From positions 331,001-395,000 of the forward strand of contig RPFO01001642.1 in NCBI GenBank assembly GCA_009746045.1: DNA of 64,000 bases, given 5' to 3'. The notes beneath the pieces are model-generated. The model did no database searches. It saw only the letters and a program-made list of their open reading frames with translations, and was not told where the DNA came from. Below, piece by piece: positions 1-11,115 of this stretch. How positions within the stretch are numbered: the stretch's first letter is position 1; each line of letters opens with the position of its first letter. The translations under genes were made by a program, and so were the position numbers. The stretch is from Mesostigma viride (Eukaryota > Streptophyta > Mesostigmatophyceae > Mesostigmatales > Mesostigmataceae).

Positions 1-1496
1 TGGAGAGTGTACATGGGTAGGGTGTTTGTTGCGTGGGGTGGAGAGTGTACGTGGGTAGGGTGTTGTTGCGTGGGGTGGAGAGTGTACGTGGGTATGGTGT
101 TGTTGCGTGGGGTGGAGAGTGTACGTGGGTAGGGTGTTTGTTGCGTGGGGTGGAGAGTGTGCGTGGGTAGGGTGTTGTTGCGTGGGGTGGAGAGTGTACG
201 TGGGTAGGGTGTTTGCTGCGTGGGGTGGAGAGTGTACATGGGTAGGGTGTTGTTGCGTGGGGTGGAGAGTGTACGTGGGTAGGGTGTTGTTGCGTGGGGT
301 GGAGAGTGTACGTGGGTAGGGTGTTTGTTGCGTGGGGTGGAGAGTGTACGTGGGTAGGGTTTGTTGCGTGGGGTGGAGAGTGTACGTGGGTAGGGTGTTT
401 GTTGCGTGGGGTGGAGAGTGTACGTGGGTAGGGTTTGTTGCGTGGGGTGGAGAGTGTACGTGGGTAGGGTTTGTTGCGTGGGGTGGAGAGTGTACGTGGG
501 TAGGGTGTTGTTGCGTGGGGTGGAGAGTGTACGTGGGTAGGGTGTTTGTTGCGTGGGGTGGGGTAGGCATGGGTAGGGTGTTGTTGCGTGGGGTGGAGAG
601 TGTACGTGGGTAGGGTGTTGTTGCGTGGGGTGGAGAGTGTACGTGGGTAGGGTGTTGTTGTGTGGGGTGGAGAGTGTACGTGGGTAGGGTGTTGTTGTGT
701 GGGGTGGGGTGGGCATGGGTAGGGTGTTTGTTGCGTGGGGTGGAGAGTGTACGTGGGTAGGGCGTTTGTTGCCTGGGGTGGAGAGTGTACGTGGGTAGGG
801 TGTTTGTTGCGTGGGGTGGAGAGTGTACGTGGGTAGGGTGTTGTTGCGTGGGGTGGAGAGTGTACGTGGGTAGGGTGTTTGTTGTGTGGGGTGGAGAGTG
901 TACGTGGGTAGGGTGCTTGTTGCGTGGGGTGGAATGGGCATGGGTAGGGTGTTTGTTGCGTCGGGTGGAGAGTGTACGTGGGTATGGTGTTTGTTGCGTG
1001 GGGTGGAGAGTGTACGTGGGTAGGGTGTTGTTGCGTCGGGTGGAGAGTGTACGTGGGTATGGTGTTTGTTGCGTGGGGTGGAGAGTGTACGTGGGTAGGG
1101 TGTTGTTGTGTGGGGTGGAGAGTGTACGTGGGTAGGGTGTTGTTGCGTGGGGTGGAGAGTGTACGTGGGTAGGGTGTTGTTGCGTGGGGTGGAGAGTGTA
1201 CGCGGGTAGGGTGTTGTTGTGTGGGGTGGAGAGTGTACGTGGGTAGGGTGTTGTTGCGTGGGGTGGAGAGTGTACGTGGGTAGGGTGTTTGTTGCGTGGG
1301 GTGGAATGGGCATGGGTAGGGTGTTTGTTGCGTCGGGTGGAGAGTGTACGTGGGTATGGTGTTTGTTGCGTGGGGTGGAGAGTGTACGTGGGTAGGGTGT
1401 TGTTGCGTGGGGTGGAGAGTGTACGTGGGTAGGGTGTTTGTTGTGTGGGGTGGAGAGTGTACGTGGGTAGGGTGTTGTTGTGTGGGGTGGGGTGGG
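1..1496. repeat. 37-38 bp GT-rich minisatellite
   Basis: About 40 head-to-tail copies of a unit that reads roughly GTGTACGTGGGTAGGGTG plus TTTGTTGCGTGGGGTGGAGA. Copies with TTTGTTG are 38 bp, those with TTGTTG are 37 bp, and a few lack two more bases. A variant block containing GGGGTGGGCATGGGTAGG recurs at about 565, 705, 930, 1305 and 1490, so groups of units have been copied together. The array is cut by the left edge of the window. It is strongly G-rich on the plus strand. No gene is supported; the small open frames in it are by-products of the repeat. Confidence 0.95.
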
Positions 1497-1527
1497 CATC
1501 TAGCTGTGCGTGTGGGGAGGAAGAGAA

Positions 1528-1548
1528 GGGGGGGGGGGGGGGGGGGGG
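1528..1548. repeat. G homopolymer, 21 bp
   Basis: Uninterrupted run of 21 G residues between the first minisatellite and the (GTGTGC)n tract. Its length is likely to be unreliable in any assembly. Confidence 0.9.
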
Positions 1549-1605
1549 CGCCCCCAGAGAGGAAGGCCAACCCCAGTCCACATGTCCAAAAGCCCCAGGG
1601 TACCC

Positions 1606-1690
1606 TGTGCGTGTGCGTGTGCGTGTGCGTGTGCGTGTGCGTGTGCGTGCGTGTGTGAGTGCGTGTGCATGTGCGTGTGCGTGTGCCCGC
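1606..1690. repeat. (GTGTGC)n microsatellite
   Basis: Hexanucleotide GTGTGC/GTGCGT repeat with a few substitutions, about 14 units. It alternates purine and pyrimidine, a composition that favours Z-DNA. No gene is associated. Confidence 0.9.
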
Positions 1691-2019
1691 GAGAAATCGC
1701 GTATTTGGATCCGCCAGTCTGTTCTGATATATATAAAGAACGAACATCCAGGGCCCGCATGCGCCGCATAGGGAGCACCTAACCCACCACCTTGAAAACA
1801 AAAAGTCCGCCCCGAGCGACACGTGCCCAAACCATGGTGGGGCACTGGGTCCACGAGTCCGGACGTACGCAGTATACTGCCAGATCTTTACGATAGGAAG
1901 CAGTACACGCACGCGTGTACATAAGCGTGCAAAGCCTAAAAGCCATCACGGCGCGGCACACGCACGTACCCAAGTCGGAAGGAGCAGACCTCCAGCGTCG
2001 CTTTCCGGTACCGCTCCTG

Positions 2020-4855
2020 TGCGCAGAGAGGGAGGAGAGGGCAGCGGGCGCATGAAGGAAGGCAGAAAGGGAGGAGAGGGCAGCGCGCACCGAGGAAGGG
2101 AGGAAGGGAGCGGATGGCAGCGCGCACCGAGGAAGGGAGGAAGGGAGCGGATGGCAGCGCGCACCGAGGAAGGGAGGAAGGGAGCGGATGGCAGCGCGCA
2201 CCGAGGAAGGGAGGAAGGGAGCGGATGGCAGCGCGCACCGAGAAAGGGAGGAAGGGAGTGGATGGCAGCGCGCACCGAGGAAGGGAGGAAGGGAGCGGAG
2301 GGCAGCGCGCACCGAGGAAGGGAGGAAGGGAGCGGATGGCAGCGCGCACCGAGGAAGGGAGGAAGGGAGTGGATGGCAGCGCGCACCGAGGAAGGGAGGA
2401 AGGGAGCGGATGGCAGCGCGCACCGAGGAAGGGAGGAAGGGAGCGGATGGCAGCGCGCACCGAGGAAGGGAGGAAGGGAGCGGATGGCAGCGCGCACCGA
2501 GGAAGGGAGGAAGGGAGCGGATGGCAGCGCGCACCGAGGAAGGGAGGAAGGGAGCGGATGGCAGCGCGCACCGAGGAAGGGAGGAAGGGAGCGGATGGCA
2601 GCGCGCACCGAGGAAGGGAGGAAGGGAGCGGATGGCAGCGCGCACCGAGGAAGGGAGGAAGGGAGAGGGCAGCGCGCACCGAGGAAGGGAGGAAGGGAGT
2701 GGATGGCAGCGCGCACCGAGGAAGGGAGGAAGGGAGCGGATGGCAGCGCGCACCGAGGAAGGGAGGAAGGGAGCGGATGGCAGCGCGCACCGAGGAAGGG
2801 AGGAAGGGAGCGGATGGCAGCGCGCACCGAGGAAGGGAGGAAGGGAGAGGATGGCAGCGCGCACCGAGGAAGGGAGGAAGGGAGCGGATGGCAGCGCGCA
2901 CCGAGGAAGGGAGGAAGGGAGAGGGCAGCGCGCACCGAGGAAGGGAGGAAGGGAGTGGATGGCAGCGCGCACCGAGGAAGGGAGGAAGGGAGCGGATGGC
3001 AGCGCGCACCGAGGAAGGGAGGAAGGGAGCGGATGGCAGCGCGCACCGAGGAAGGGAGGAAGGGAGTGGATGGCAGCGCGCACCGAGGAAGGGAGGAAGG
3101 GAGCGGATGGCAGCGCGCACCGAGGAAGGGAGGAAGGGAGCGGATGGCAGCGCGCACCGAGGAAGGGAGGAAGGGAGCGGATGGCAGCGCGCACCGAGGA
3201 AGGGAGGAAGGGAGAGGGCAGCGCGCACCGAGGAAGGGAGGAAGGGAGCGGATGGCAGCGCGCACCGAGGAAGGGAGGAAGGGAGAGGGCAGCGCGCACC
3301 GAGGAAGGGAGGAAGGGAGAGGATGGCAGCGCGCACCGAGGAAGGGAGGAAGGGAGCGGATGGCAGCGCGCACCGAGGAAGGGAGGAAGGGAGCGGAGGG
3401 CAGCGCGCACCGAGGAAGGGAGGAAGGGAGCGGATGGCAGCGCACACCGAGGAAGGGAGGAAGGGAGTGGATGGCAGCGCACACCGAGGAAGGGAGGAAG
3501 GGAGCGGATGGCAGCGCGCACCGAGGAAGGGAGGAAGGGAGCGGATGGCAGCGCGCACCGAGGAAGGGAGGAAGGGAGAGGGCAGCGCGCACCGAGGAAG
3601 GGAGGAAGGGAGCGGATGGCAGCGCGCACCGAGGAAGGGAGGAAGGGAGCGGATGGCAGCGCGCACCGAGGAAGGGAGGAAGGGAGCGGATGGCAGCGCA
3701 CACCGAGGAAGGGAGGAAGGGAGCGGATGGCAGCGCGCACCGAGGAAGGGAGGAAGGGAGCGGATGGCAGCGCGCACCGAGGAAGGGAGGAAGGGAGCGG
3801 ATGGCAGCGCGCGCATGAAGGAAGGGAGGAAGGGAGCGGATGGCAGCGCGCACCGAGGAAGGGAGGAAGGGAGCGGATGGCAGCGCGCACCGAGCAAGGG
3901 AGGAAGGGAGTGGATGGCAGCGCGCACCGAGGAAGGGAGGAAGGGAGCGGATGGCAGCGCGCACCGAGGAAGGGAGGAAGGGAGCGGATGGCAGCGCGCA
4001 CCGAGGAAGGGAGGAAGGGAGCGGATGGCAGCGCGCACCGAGGAAGGGAGGAAGGGAGCGGATGGCAGCGCGCACCGAGGAAGGGAGGAAGGGAGAGGAT
4101 GGCAGCGCGCACCGAGCAAGGGAGGAAGGGAGCGGAGGGCAGCGCGCACCGAGGAAGGGAGGAAGGGAGAGGATGGCAGCGCGCACCGAGGAAGGGAGGA
4201 AGGGAGCGGATGGCAGCGCGCACCGAGGAAGGGAGGAAGGGAGAGGATGGCAGCGCGCACCGAGCAAGGGAGGAAGGGAGCGGATGGCAGCGCGCACCGA
4301 GGAAGGGAGGAAGGGAGAGGGCAGCGCGCACCGAGGAAGGGAGGAAGGGAGCGGATGGCAGCGCGCACCGAGGAAGGGAGGAAGGGAGCGGATGGCAGCG
4401 CGCACCGAGGAAGGGAGGAAGGGAGTGGATGGCAGCGCGCACCGAGGAAGGGAGGAAGGGAGCGGATGGCAGCGCGCACCGAGGAAGGGAGGAAGGGAGT
4501 GGATGGCAGCGCGCACCGAGGAAGGGAGGAAGGGAGAGGGCAGCGCGCACCGAGGAAGGGAGGAAGGGAGAGGATGGCAGCGCGCACCGAGCAAGGGAGG
4601 AAGGGAGCGGATGGCAGCGCGCACCGAGGAAGGGAGGAAGGGAGTGGATGGCAGCGCACACCGAGCAAGGGAGGAAGGGAGCGGATGGCAGCGCGCACCG
4701 AGGAAGGGAGGAAGGGAGCGGATGGCAGCGCGCACCGAGGAAGGGAGGAAGGGAGTGGATGGCAGCGCGCACCGAGGAAGGGAGGAAGGGAGAGGGCAGC
4801 GCGCACCGAGGAAGGGAGGAAGGGAGAGGGCAGCGCGCACCGAGGAAGGGAGGCA
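2020..4855. repeat. 37-bp minisatellite, about 76 copies
   Basis: Tandem array of a 37-bp unit (GCAGCGCGCACCGAGGAAGG followed by GAGGAAGGGAGCGGATG) with single-base variants such as AGTGGATG, AGCGGAGG and GAGCAAGG. A recurrent 31-bp form lacks CGGATG. One unit near 3812 carries a GCGCATGAAGG variant that also occurs at the start of the array near 2050. The unit has no stop codon in any frame and 37 is not a multiple of three, so all six frames stay open for nearly 3 kb. The plus strand is almost all purine in GAGGAAGGGAGGAAGGGAG blocks. Confidence 0.97.
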
Positions 4856-4982
4856 GGGAACCGGGCACACACGCATCCAGGGCACGTAGGCGTGATGTCA
4901 TGAACGAGGCACACACGACGACATACTGCAGCATTTCGTTTTCAACTGTTTTACGACTACGACATGAAATACATCTGGAAGG

Positions 4983-5030
4983 GTAAGGGCGAGGGCGAGG
5001 GTGAGGGCAAGGGCGAGGGCGAGGGAGAGT
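4983..5030. repeat. (GGGCGA)n hexanucleotide repeat
   Basis: About eight copies of GGGCGA with GGGTGA and GGGCAA variants, about 130 bp after the end of the 37-bp array. Confidence 0.85.
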
Positions 5031-6944
5031 ACTGGAGTGACTTGCCTCTGTAGTTAAGTTGGCCAAAGGGCGGTGTGAAACACCAAATTAGAATAACTCC
5101 CCCCATCACCCCCGCAGTCCGCCTCGGGACGTCAAGCCAAGAGCATTTCGAGGCTACGCGGACCAGCGTGGGGATAAGGAACGCCTTTCCTAAAGAACAG
5201 TATGGGAATGAGGCGGTGGCAACTGCCGAGAGAGCTGCTGAGATCCGGAAAAGCGCGTGGAAAAGAGGCGATGATAGAAGAGGGAGGGGGGTAAGGTGTG
5301 GGCACCAGGGTAGGAGCATGCGGGGGAGGCTCACTGTGCCTGTTTTTACGCCGAGCCCATGGTCTGATCGGTACCCTTCTATTTTTGGTGCCAACTAACC
5401 ACTATTAGCCTAATGGGCACTCTTGCCACTGCACCCTTATCACATTTTACATTTACTGCCACTGTCACCCTTATCACTGAAAGCATAAGGTGAAGTTGAC
5501 CCACAGCCCAAGCGCACACGTCCTACGACATCAGGACCTTCGCTTGCATGTCGAGCGCGATACAGCGGATGCAGCGCGTAGAACAAGCGCCCCTGCCCTG
5601 GCTCGTGGCCATCCGTAAGGGCTTATGATGCGAGGAGGGGCAGGGTGGCGCAGGTGCGTGCGTGAGGGTAGGATAACGCGCGGGGTAGCCGCCAATGCCA
5701 GGGAGCGCTTGGATTACCTTCCCGGTGTCCTCGTTCGTCTTTATGCAGCACTTGTTGCAGTCGGCCACCAATTCTGGAAGCACAACATCGCATTTTCGCA
5801 TGAACTAAGCTAGCTGCCCAGAAGTCTTGATTTCATGCAATCCCAAGCCCCTATACATTTGAGAAATGGCAGAAAAAGGCACCGTTTGGGAGCTGGTTGC
5901 TATGCCCAAACCTAATATTGAACGACATGGACAATCACGTTGCTTACCTTCATCCTGCACGTATTCGGACAACAATACGCAGTCGGAGCAACGGGACATC
6001 CCGGAAAAGCCCAACGAGGGGCAATCTATTGTGTCTGCCATACTGCTATGGCATAGCATCAGGGCAACGATGGTGACAGTGCAGCTGACTAAGGTAACCG
6101 AGGACAGCATTCTCATGGGGATAGCTTGTCTAATAAACCTCATCCTTTCAAGCAGCGCACAAAATGACCGTGCAAATACTTTTTTCCAAAGATGTTCAGT
6201 AATCCTAATTTGCAAACGTGTTACTCCATAATCCGCATAGGGTACATGTCAGAACTCTCGGAAAAAATATCAAGGAGTAGAAGTGTGGCTTTACCATTAC
6301 ACCATAGCCAACAGCATCCGGACCTGGCATTAGGCTAAGAGGCCAGCCCAACGATGAATCGACGCTAAAGCTAACAGTCGCCTAGAATAGGGAGCAGTCG
6401 CGTCGGGATCGGCCCGTCGAGCCGACAGTCGAGGTCAAGACTCGAGACGTGTCAAATACGTGTACCGTAGTGCCAAGCCCCCGATGTACCTATCCTGGCT
6501 TTGCATGCTGCATCGCTGCTCAGTGCTCGCCCATAATTCATAAGAAAGCCATGATCGCAACTAATCAAATGCGACAGACACTGGCGTCTGGCTGTAGGGT
6601 GTAGGAGTTAACGATTCTCTATTACGATTCTCTTGTACCGATGAACGTGACCAAAAAGTCCAAACTCTGTAGTCGACAATACCAGTACAGTGAAGTTACG
6701 TGCGGGGTGAGGGGTGAGGGGTGCGCGAGCCGCACTGTGCGATGCTAGGCAACAAGAATTAGCTCATTCTATTTGTGATAGTCATGACCAGTGACGCGTC
6801 ATGCAATCGCTCCATGGTCAGCATGTTTATCGCCGCGCACCGTAGAGGAAATCTATCAATTGCAGCCGGAGAAATGGATGCTCGCTGAACTGATCAATCT
6901 ACACGTGCGCGCGGCGACACGGAGGAGAAACCGTCTGACCTAAG
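5031..6944. other. No supported gene (1.9 kb)
   Basis: The longest open frames here are 100 to 145 codons, overlap on both strands, and show no domain, compositional bias or splice context that I recognise. The 145-codon frame at 4957-5394 begins inside the hexanucleotide repeat. The 136-codon minus frame at 5805-6215 has a hydrophobic stretch (residues about 38-55) but is opposed by an equally long plus frame. The promoter of the kinase gene at 6945 should lie at the right end; I see no clear TATA box. Confidence 0.5.
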
Positions 6945-8180
6945 ATGCCCACCAACCTGGATCCCATGCGAGAGCTGATTTGTCCGCTCTCGCTCGACCT
7001 CATGACAGATCCTGTTATGCTCGTCGAGACAGGTGAAATATTTGAGCGGAGCGCCATACAGGGCTGGTTTGATAGGGGGAACCTGGTCGACCCCTGGACG
7101 AGGCAGCCATTATCGAGCACGCAATTGGTTCCCGTGCGTCTCCTGCGCCGGCTCACCGAAGACTGGATCGCTCGGCAACAGCAGCAGGAGCGGCTGGAAC
7201 AAGAGCAAGAGCACGCTAGGGAATTGCTGGGTACCGCAGAGGACAGCAGCATGATGTTTATACCCCCCGATCGGCTCACACTGGGCAGAGAGATCGGGAG
7301 CGGGGGGATGGGTACCGTGAGAGTCGCGACGCTGCACCCTTCGGAGAAAGAGGTCGCCGTCAAACTGCTGCCCGTGCAATCCTTGACCGAGGACACCTCC
7401 GCCGCGTTCCGGCGCGAGGTCAAGGTGCTCCAGCGCGGCTCCCTCTTCTGCCACAACGTGTGCCGCTTCCTGGGCGTGACGAAAATAGACAACAACCTGG
7501 GCATCGTCATGTCCAAGTACGAGCAGTCCCTGGACGACGCCATCAAGCAGGCGAGGGAATCCACCGTACCCGGCAGCTCTGGCGGGCTGCCGTACCCTCG
7601 GCTGCTCTTGCTCGCCCAAGACATCTGTCTGGCGATGGCCGACCTGCACCAGCAGCACATCATCGTCCAGGACCTCAAGCCGGCCAATGTATTAATAGAT
7701 GCCTACGGCCGCGCGGTCGTGGCGGACTTCGGCATATCAGTGGTCGTCGACAACACACTGTCCATGCGTAAGGCCGCCAGCATCGTGGGCTCGGTCAACT
7801 ACATGGCCCCAGAGCAGCACGACCCCGACGAGGGCTCCGGCGTGACAATGAAAGCGGACGCGTGGGCGTTCGGGTGCCTGCTTGTCGCGATGGCGACGGG
7901 GCAGGCGCCCTGGGAAGGGCTCCAGATGCGCCAGGTCATCACCAACGTGCTCGTGAGGAGGCAGGCGCCCGCTATCCCAGCGTCGCTGCCGCAAGGCCTC
8001 CAGGCCATGCTCCAGGCTTGCTTCTGTTTCGACCCGAGCGGCCGCCCCTCGTTTGACGAGATGCTGGGCGTGCTGCGGGGCGCGTGGGGCCACCACCAGC
8101 GGCAGCAGGAGCAGCCGCCGCCGCAAGGGGATGGCACGCCTGGGGTTGGGACGTCCGCGGGGCACCTGGGAGGATCATCG
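6945..8180 (+). CDS. U-box and protein kinase exon (exon 1 of a U-box-kinase-ankyrin gene)
   Basis: Starts at ATG 6945. Residues about 6-75 form a U-box, an E2-binding E3 ubiquitin-ligase fold (ICPLSLDLMTDPV, then DPWTRQPL). A short Gln/Glu-rich helix follows at about 78-98. Residues about 106-385 form a protein kinase: glycine loop IGSGGMGTV (about 115), VAVKLL lysine (about 137), catalytic loop VQDLKPAN (about 242, with VQD in place of HRD but the aspartate, lysine and asparagine kept), DFG (about 261) and APE (about 289). All key catalytic residues are present, so activity is plausible. The frame runs on to a stop at 8204, but TCATCG|GTGAGT at 8180/8181 is a strong phase-0 splice donor that would join to the phase-0 ankyrin exon at 11953. 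Joined protein: about 706 residues. Likely role: a signalling kinase coupled to ubiquitylation, comparable in architecture to plant U-box kinases. The domain calls are firm; the splice is inferred. Confidence 0.88.
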
Positions 8181-8499
8181 GTGAGTGCAAGGCAGCTGTA
8201 CTAGCGCCGGTCCAAGCTATAAGATCCATTAAGAAAGGAAACTGACTAAAAATACTGGGAGGATCATCGGTGAGTGCAAGGCAGCTGTACTAGCGCCGGT
8301 CCGAGCTATAAGATCCATCAAGAAAGGAAATTGACTAAAAATACTGGGAGGGTCATCGGTGAGTGCAAGGCAGCTGTAATAGCGCCGGTCCAAGCTATAA
8401 GATCCATTAAGAAAGGAAACTGACTAAAAATACTGGGAGGGTCATCGGTGAGTGCAAGGCAGCTGTAATAGCGCCGGTCCAAGCTATAAGATCCATTAA
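8166..8499. repeat. 89-bp tandem repeat, left part
   Basis: Units begin CTGGGAGG at 8166, 8255, 8344 and 8433, an exact 89-bp period with a handful of substitutions. The first unit overlaps the end of the kinase exon. Every unit carries TCATCGGTGAGTGCAAGG, the splice-donor context. The fourth unit is broken at TTAA 8496-8499 by the inserted element and resumes at 9848. Confidence 0.95.
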
Positions 8500-9843
8500 C
8501 CCATACCCCGTGCAGCCATTTTTGACACTTTCAGACCCCTAAAATTGCCAAAAATCATAACTCATAGACCACAACTCCAAATACCCTCAACCCAGGTGCC
8601 AAGAATATCTACACTTCAAGGGCTTTTAGAATCTCTAATAATATCATGGTTCCAATGAGTGGTTTGCAAGATATTCACAGTCAAAGTTGGACAAAAGGCG
8701 AACTTTTTCGAGCAAAAAAAAGTTGACCCCCCCCTAACTTCCCAGGGAGGGTAGGGAACCTCAATACCAACATTGGGCAACTTAGTTGGATAGTCCAATG
8801 GTGGTTTCCTTGGGTCAGACCGCACGGATAGCCCATCGGACCTATATAATATGCTCACTTACGTGTGTGGGTTACGCGCGCGTAAGCAGCCATTTATGCC
8901 AGGCAATGTGTTTATGCATTATAAACAGCCACAATAGACTTCCAAAGGTGCTGGGATACAAAGAAGTTGCTAAACCTGCACTGACAGGATGGTATCCCCC
9001 AAAGAAACACCATAAACTGAGCAGATATGGGGCTAATGCCGCTCATACAGCAGGCATTGAAACCTGCTGCAAGTGGCATGGTATACTACTCAAACAAAGA
9101 TGTGTAAACGACAGATTCCCGTGCAGACGACATGCAAAAACGTTGCCGAACCTGGCTTGATGACGACCTTACCGGATTCCGCGGGCAGGCACCCTCATAT
9201 CTCACACATACTAATGCTCTACAGGCATAGGCCGCCATAGCCGCATCATGCATGCATCCGCCATGATGACTACGCCGATATTCCGTGCACAAATGACCAG
9301 TAAACGCGTCCGCAATCCCAGCAAACGCTGCAGCGGATGTCCCGTACCAAACCTGGATGCTCGGGCTGGCGCAGACTGCCCGGCCATAAGGAGAAAAACG
9401 AAATATAGTAAGCTACCACTCATCCGTCACTAGCAACCAAGAAGGCAGTATTTTCCTACCTGTATTTTCCCAATCCTAAAGATCTGGCCATGCCTGACCG
9501 AAGAAAAACACGCACCGTCATTCTGAGCAACATTCTGAACCGTTTCATGCCGCGAGGCGCAAAATTTCCATGATAACGGCTCGTTGACAGCCATATCTCG
9601 CTATACGCGCGCGCGAGTGAAAATTTCCCGCCAAAGTCACGTGATACTTTCTCAATGCACGTTGTAATTACCAGGCTATGGCGTATATACCCCCCAAACC
9701 TATGCATCACCTTCGTCCCTAAGTGTTCCCAGACCCACCGGACCACTGACATCCGTACCGGGTGGCGCGGCGCTCGCGTAAGATTTTGCCACGTGGCGGG
9801 GGGTGCAAGTGTATCCAAATGGATACACTTCACGGGGTATGGG
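8500..9843. mobile_element. piggyBac-like TTAA element, non-autonomous
   Basis: 1344 bp with 13-bp perfect terminal inverted repeats (CCCATACCCCGTG at the left, its complement CACGGGGTATGGG at the right), flanked on both sides by TTAA (8496-8499 and 9844-9847). Removing the element and one TTAA restores the continuous 89-bp repeat, so the empty site is visible in the array itself. TTAA target duplication with CCC-starting termini is typical of the piggyBac superfamily. The interior has no frame above 125 codons and no DDD transposase, so it would need a transposase in trans. A palindrome GTATCCAAATGGATAC lies just inside the right terminus. Kolobok elements also use TTAA, so the superfamily call is probable, not certain. 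Confidence 0.85.
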
Positions 9844-9847
9844 TTAA

Positions 9848-9988
9848 GAAAGGAAACTGACTAAAAATACTGGGAGGGTCATCGGTGAGTGCAAGGCAGC
9901 TGTAATAGCGCCGGTCCAAGCTATAAGATCCATTAAGAAAGGAAACTGACTAAAAATACTGGGAGGGTCATCGGTGAGTGCAAGGCAG
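9848..9988. repeat. 89-bp tandem repeat, right part
   Basis: Continuation of the 89-bp array after the inserted element. Units start CTGGGAGG at 9870 and 9959; the last is cut after GTGAGTGCAAGGCAG near 9988, where unrelated sequence begins. Together with the left part the array had roughly 5.3 units. Confidence 0.93.
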
Positions 9989-10037
9989 GCACCAACGTAC
10001 TTCGCTTAGTAACGTTGTGCGGTACGGGGCTCGGTGG

Positions 10038-10915
10038 TATGGTTGTAAGGGTGCACAGCAAACGGTGGATGTGTATATGGTTGTAAGGGTGCACAGCAAA
10101 CGGTGGATGTGTATATGGTTGCAAGGGTGCACAGCAAACGGTGGATGTGTATATGGTTGCAAGGGTGCACAGCAAACGGTGGATGTGTATATGGTTGTAA
10201 GGGTGCACAGCAAACGGTGGATGTGTATATGGTTGTAAGGGTGCACAGCAAACGGTGGATGTGTATATGGTTGCAAGGGTGCACATCAAACGGTGGATGT
10301 GTATATGGTTGCAAGGGTGCACATCAAACGGTGGATGTGTATATGGTTGCAAGAGTGCACAGCAAACGGTGGATGTGTATATGGTTGTAAGGGTGCACAG
10401 TAAACGGTGGATGTGTATATGGTTGTAAGGGTGCACAGCAAACGGTGGATGTGTATATGGTTGTAAGGGTGCACAGCAAACGGTGGATATGTATATGGTT
10501 GCAAGGGTGCACAGCAAACGGTGGATGTGTATATGGTTGTAAGGGTGCACAGCAAACGGTGGATGTGTATATGGTTGCAAGGGTGCACATCAAACGGTGG
10601 ATGTGTATATGGTTGCAAGGGTGCACAGCAAACGGTGGATGTGTATATGGTTGCAAGGGTGCACATCAAACGGTGGATGTGTATATGGTTGCAAGGGTGC
10701 ACAGCAAACGGTGGATGTGTATATGGTTGTAAGGGTGCACAGTAAACGGTGGATGTGTATATGGTTGTAAGGGTGCACAGTAAACGGTGGATGTGTATAT
10801 GGTTGTAAGGGTGCACAGCAAACGGTTGACATATATATGGTTGTAAGGGTGCACAGCAAACGGTGGATATGTATATGGTTGTAAGGGTGCACAGCAAACG
10901 GTGGACATACATACC
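10038..10915. repeat. 38-bp minisatellite, about 23 copies
   Basis: Unit of 38 bp, GTGTATATGGTTGTAAGGGT followed by GCACAGCAAACGGTGGAT, with TTGTAAGG/TTGCAAGG and CAGCAAAC/CATCAAAC/CAGTAAAC variants. It lies inside the predicted intron of the kinase-ankyrin gene. Open frames on both strands arise from the repeat. Confidence 0.95.
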
Positions 10916-10997
10916 CCAGCCGCGATCCTGGTTGGATGCATGCAGAGTAGCCGGGCTGTTGGGGGGGGGGGGGGGGAGTGCATGAACTAATGGGAAG

Positions 10998-11115
10998 GAT
11001 TAACGTAAGGGTTAAGGATTAACTGAAAGGGTCAAGGATTAACTTAAAGGGTCAAGGATTAACTTAAAGGGTCAAGGATTAACTTAAGGGTCAAGGATTA
11101 ACTTACAGGATTAAG
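10998..11115. repeat. AAGGATTAACTTAAAGGGTC repeat
   Basis: About six imperfect copies of a 19-20 bp unit, each with GGATTAACTTAAGG or a close variant, following a 16-bp G run at 10961-10976. Confidence 0.85.

Noticed and set aside
107..1771. Small open frames in the first minisatellite and adjoining tracts
   Set aside because: Repeat-derived; no flanking coding sequence.
1779..5066. Open frames up to 1,095 codons on both strands
   Set aside because: They are products of the stop-free 37-bp repeat; the non-repeat ends show no domain or start context.
7033..8229. Frames antisense or out of frame to the kinase exon
   Set aside because: The kinase frame carries all catalytic motifs; the others are shadows.
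9655..9864. 69-codon frame at the right end of the TTAA element as a transposase remnant
   Set aside because: No catalytic aspartates or similarity that I can recognise.
10038..10915. 38-bp array considered as a CRISPR array
   Set aside because: The whole unit repeats with no unique spacers, and the context is a eukaryotic intron.
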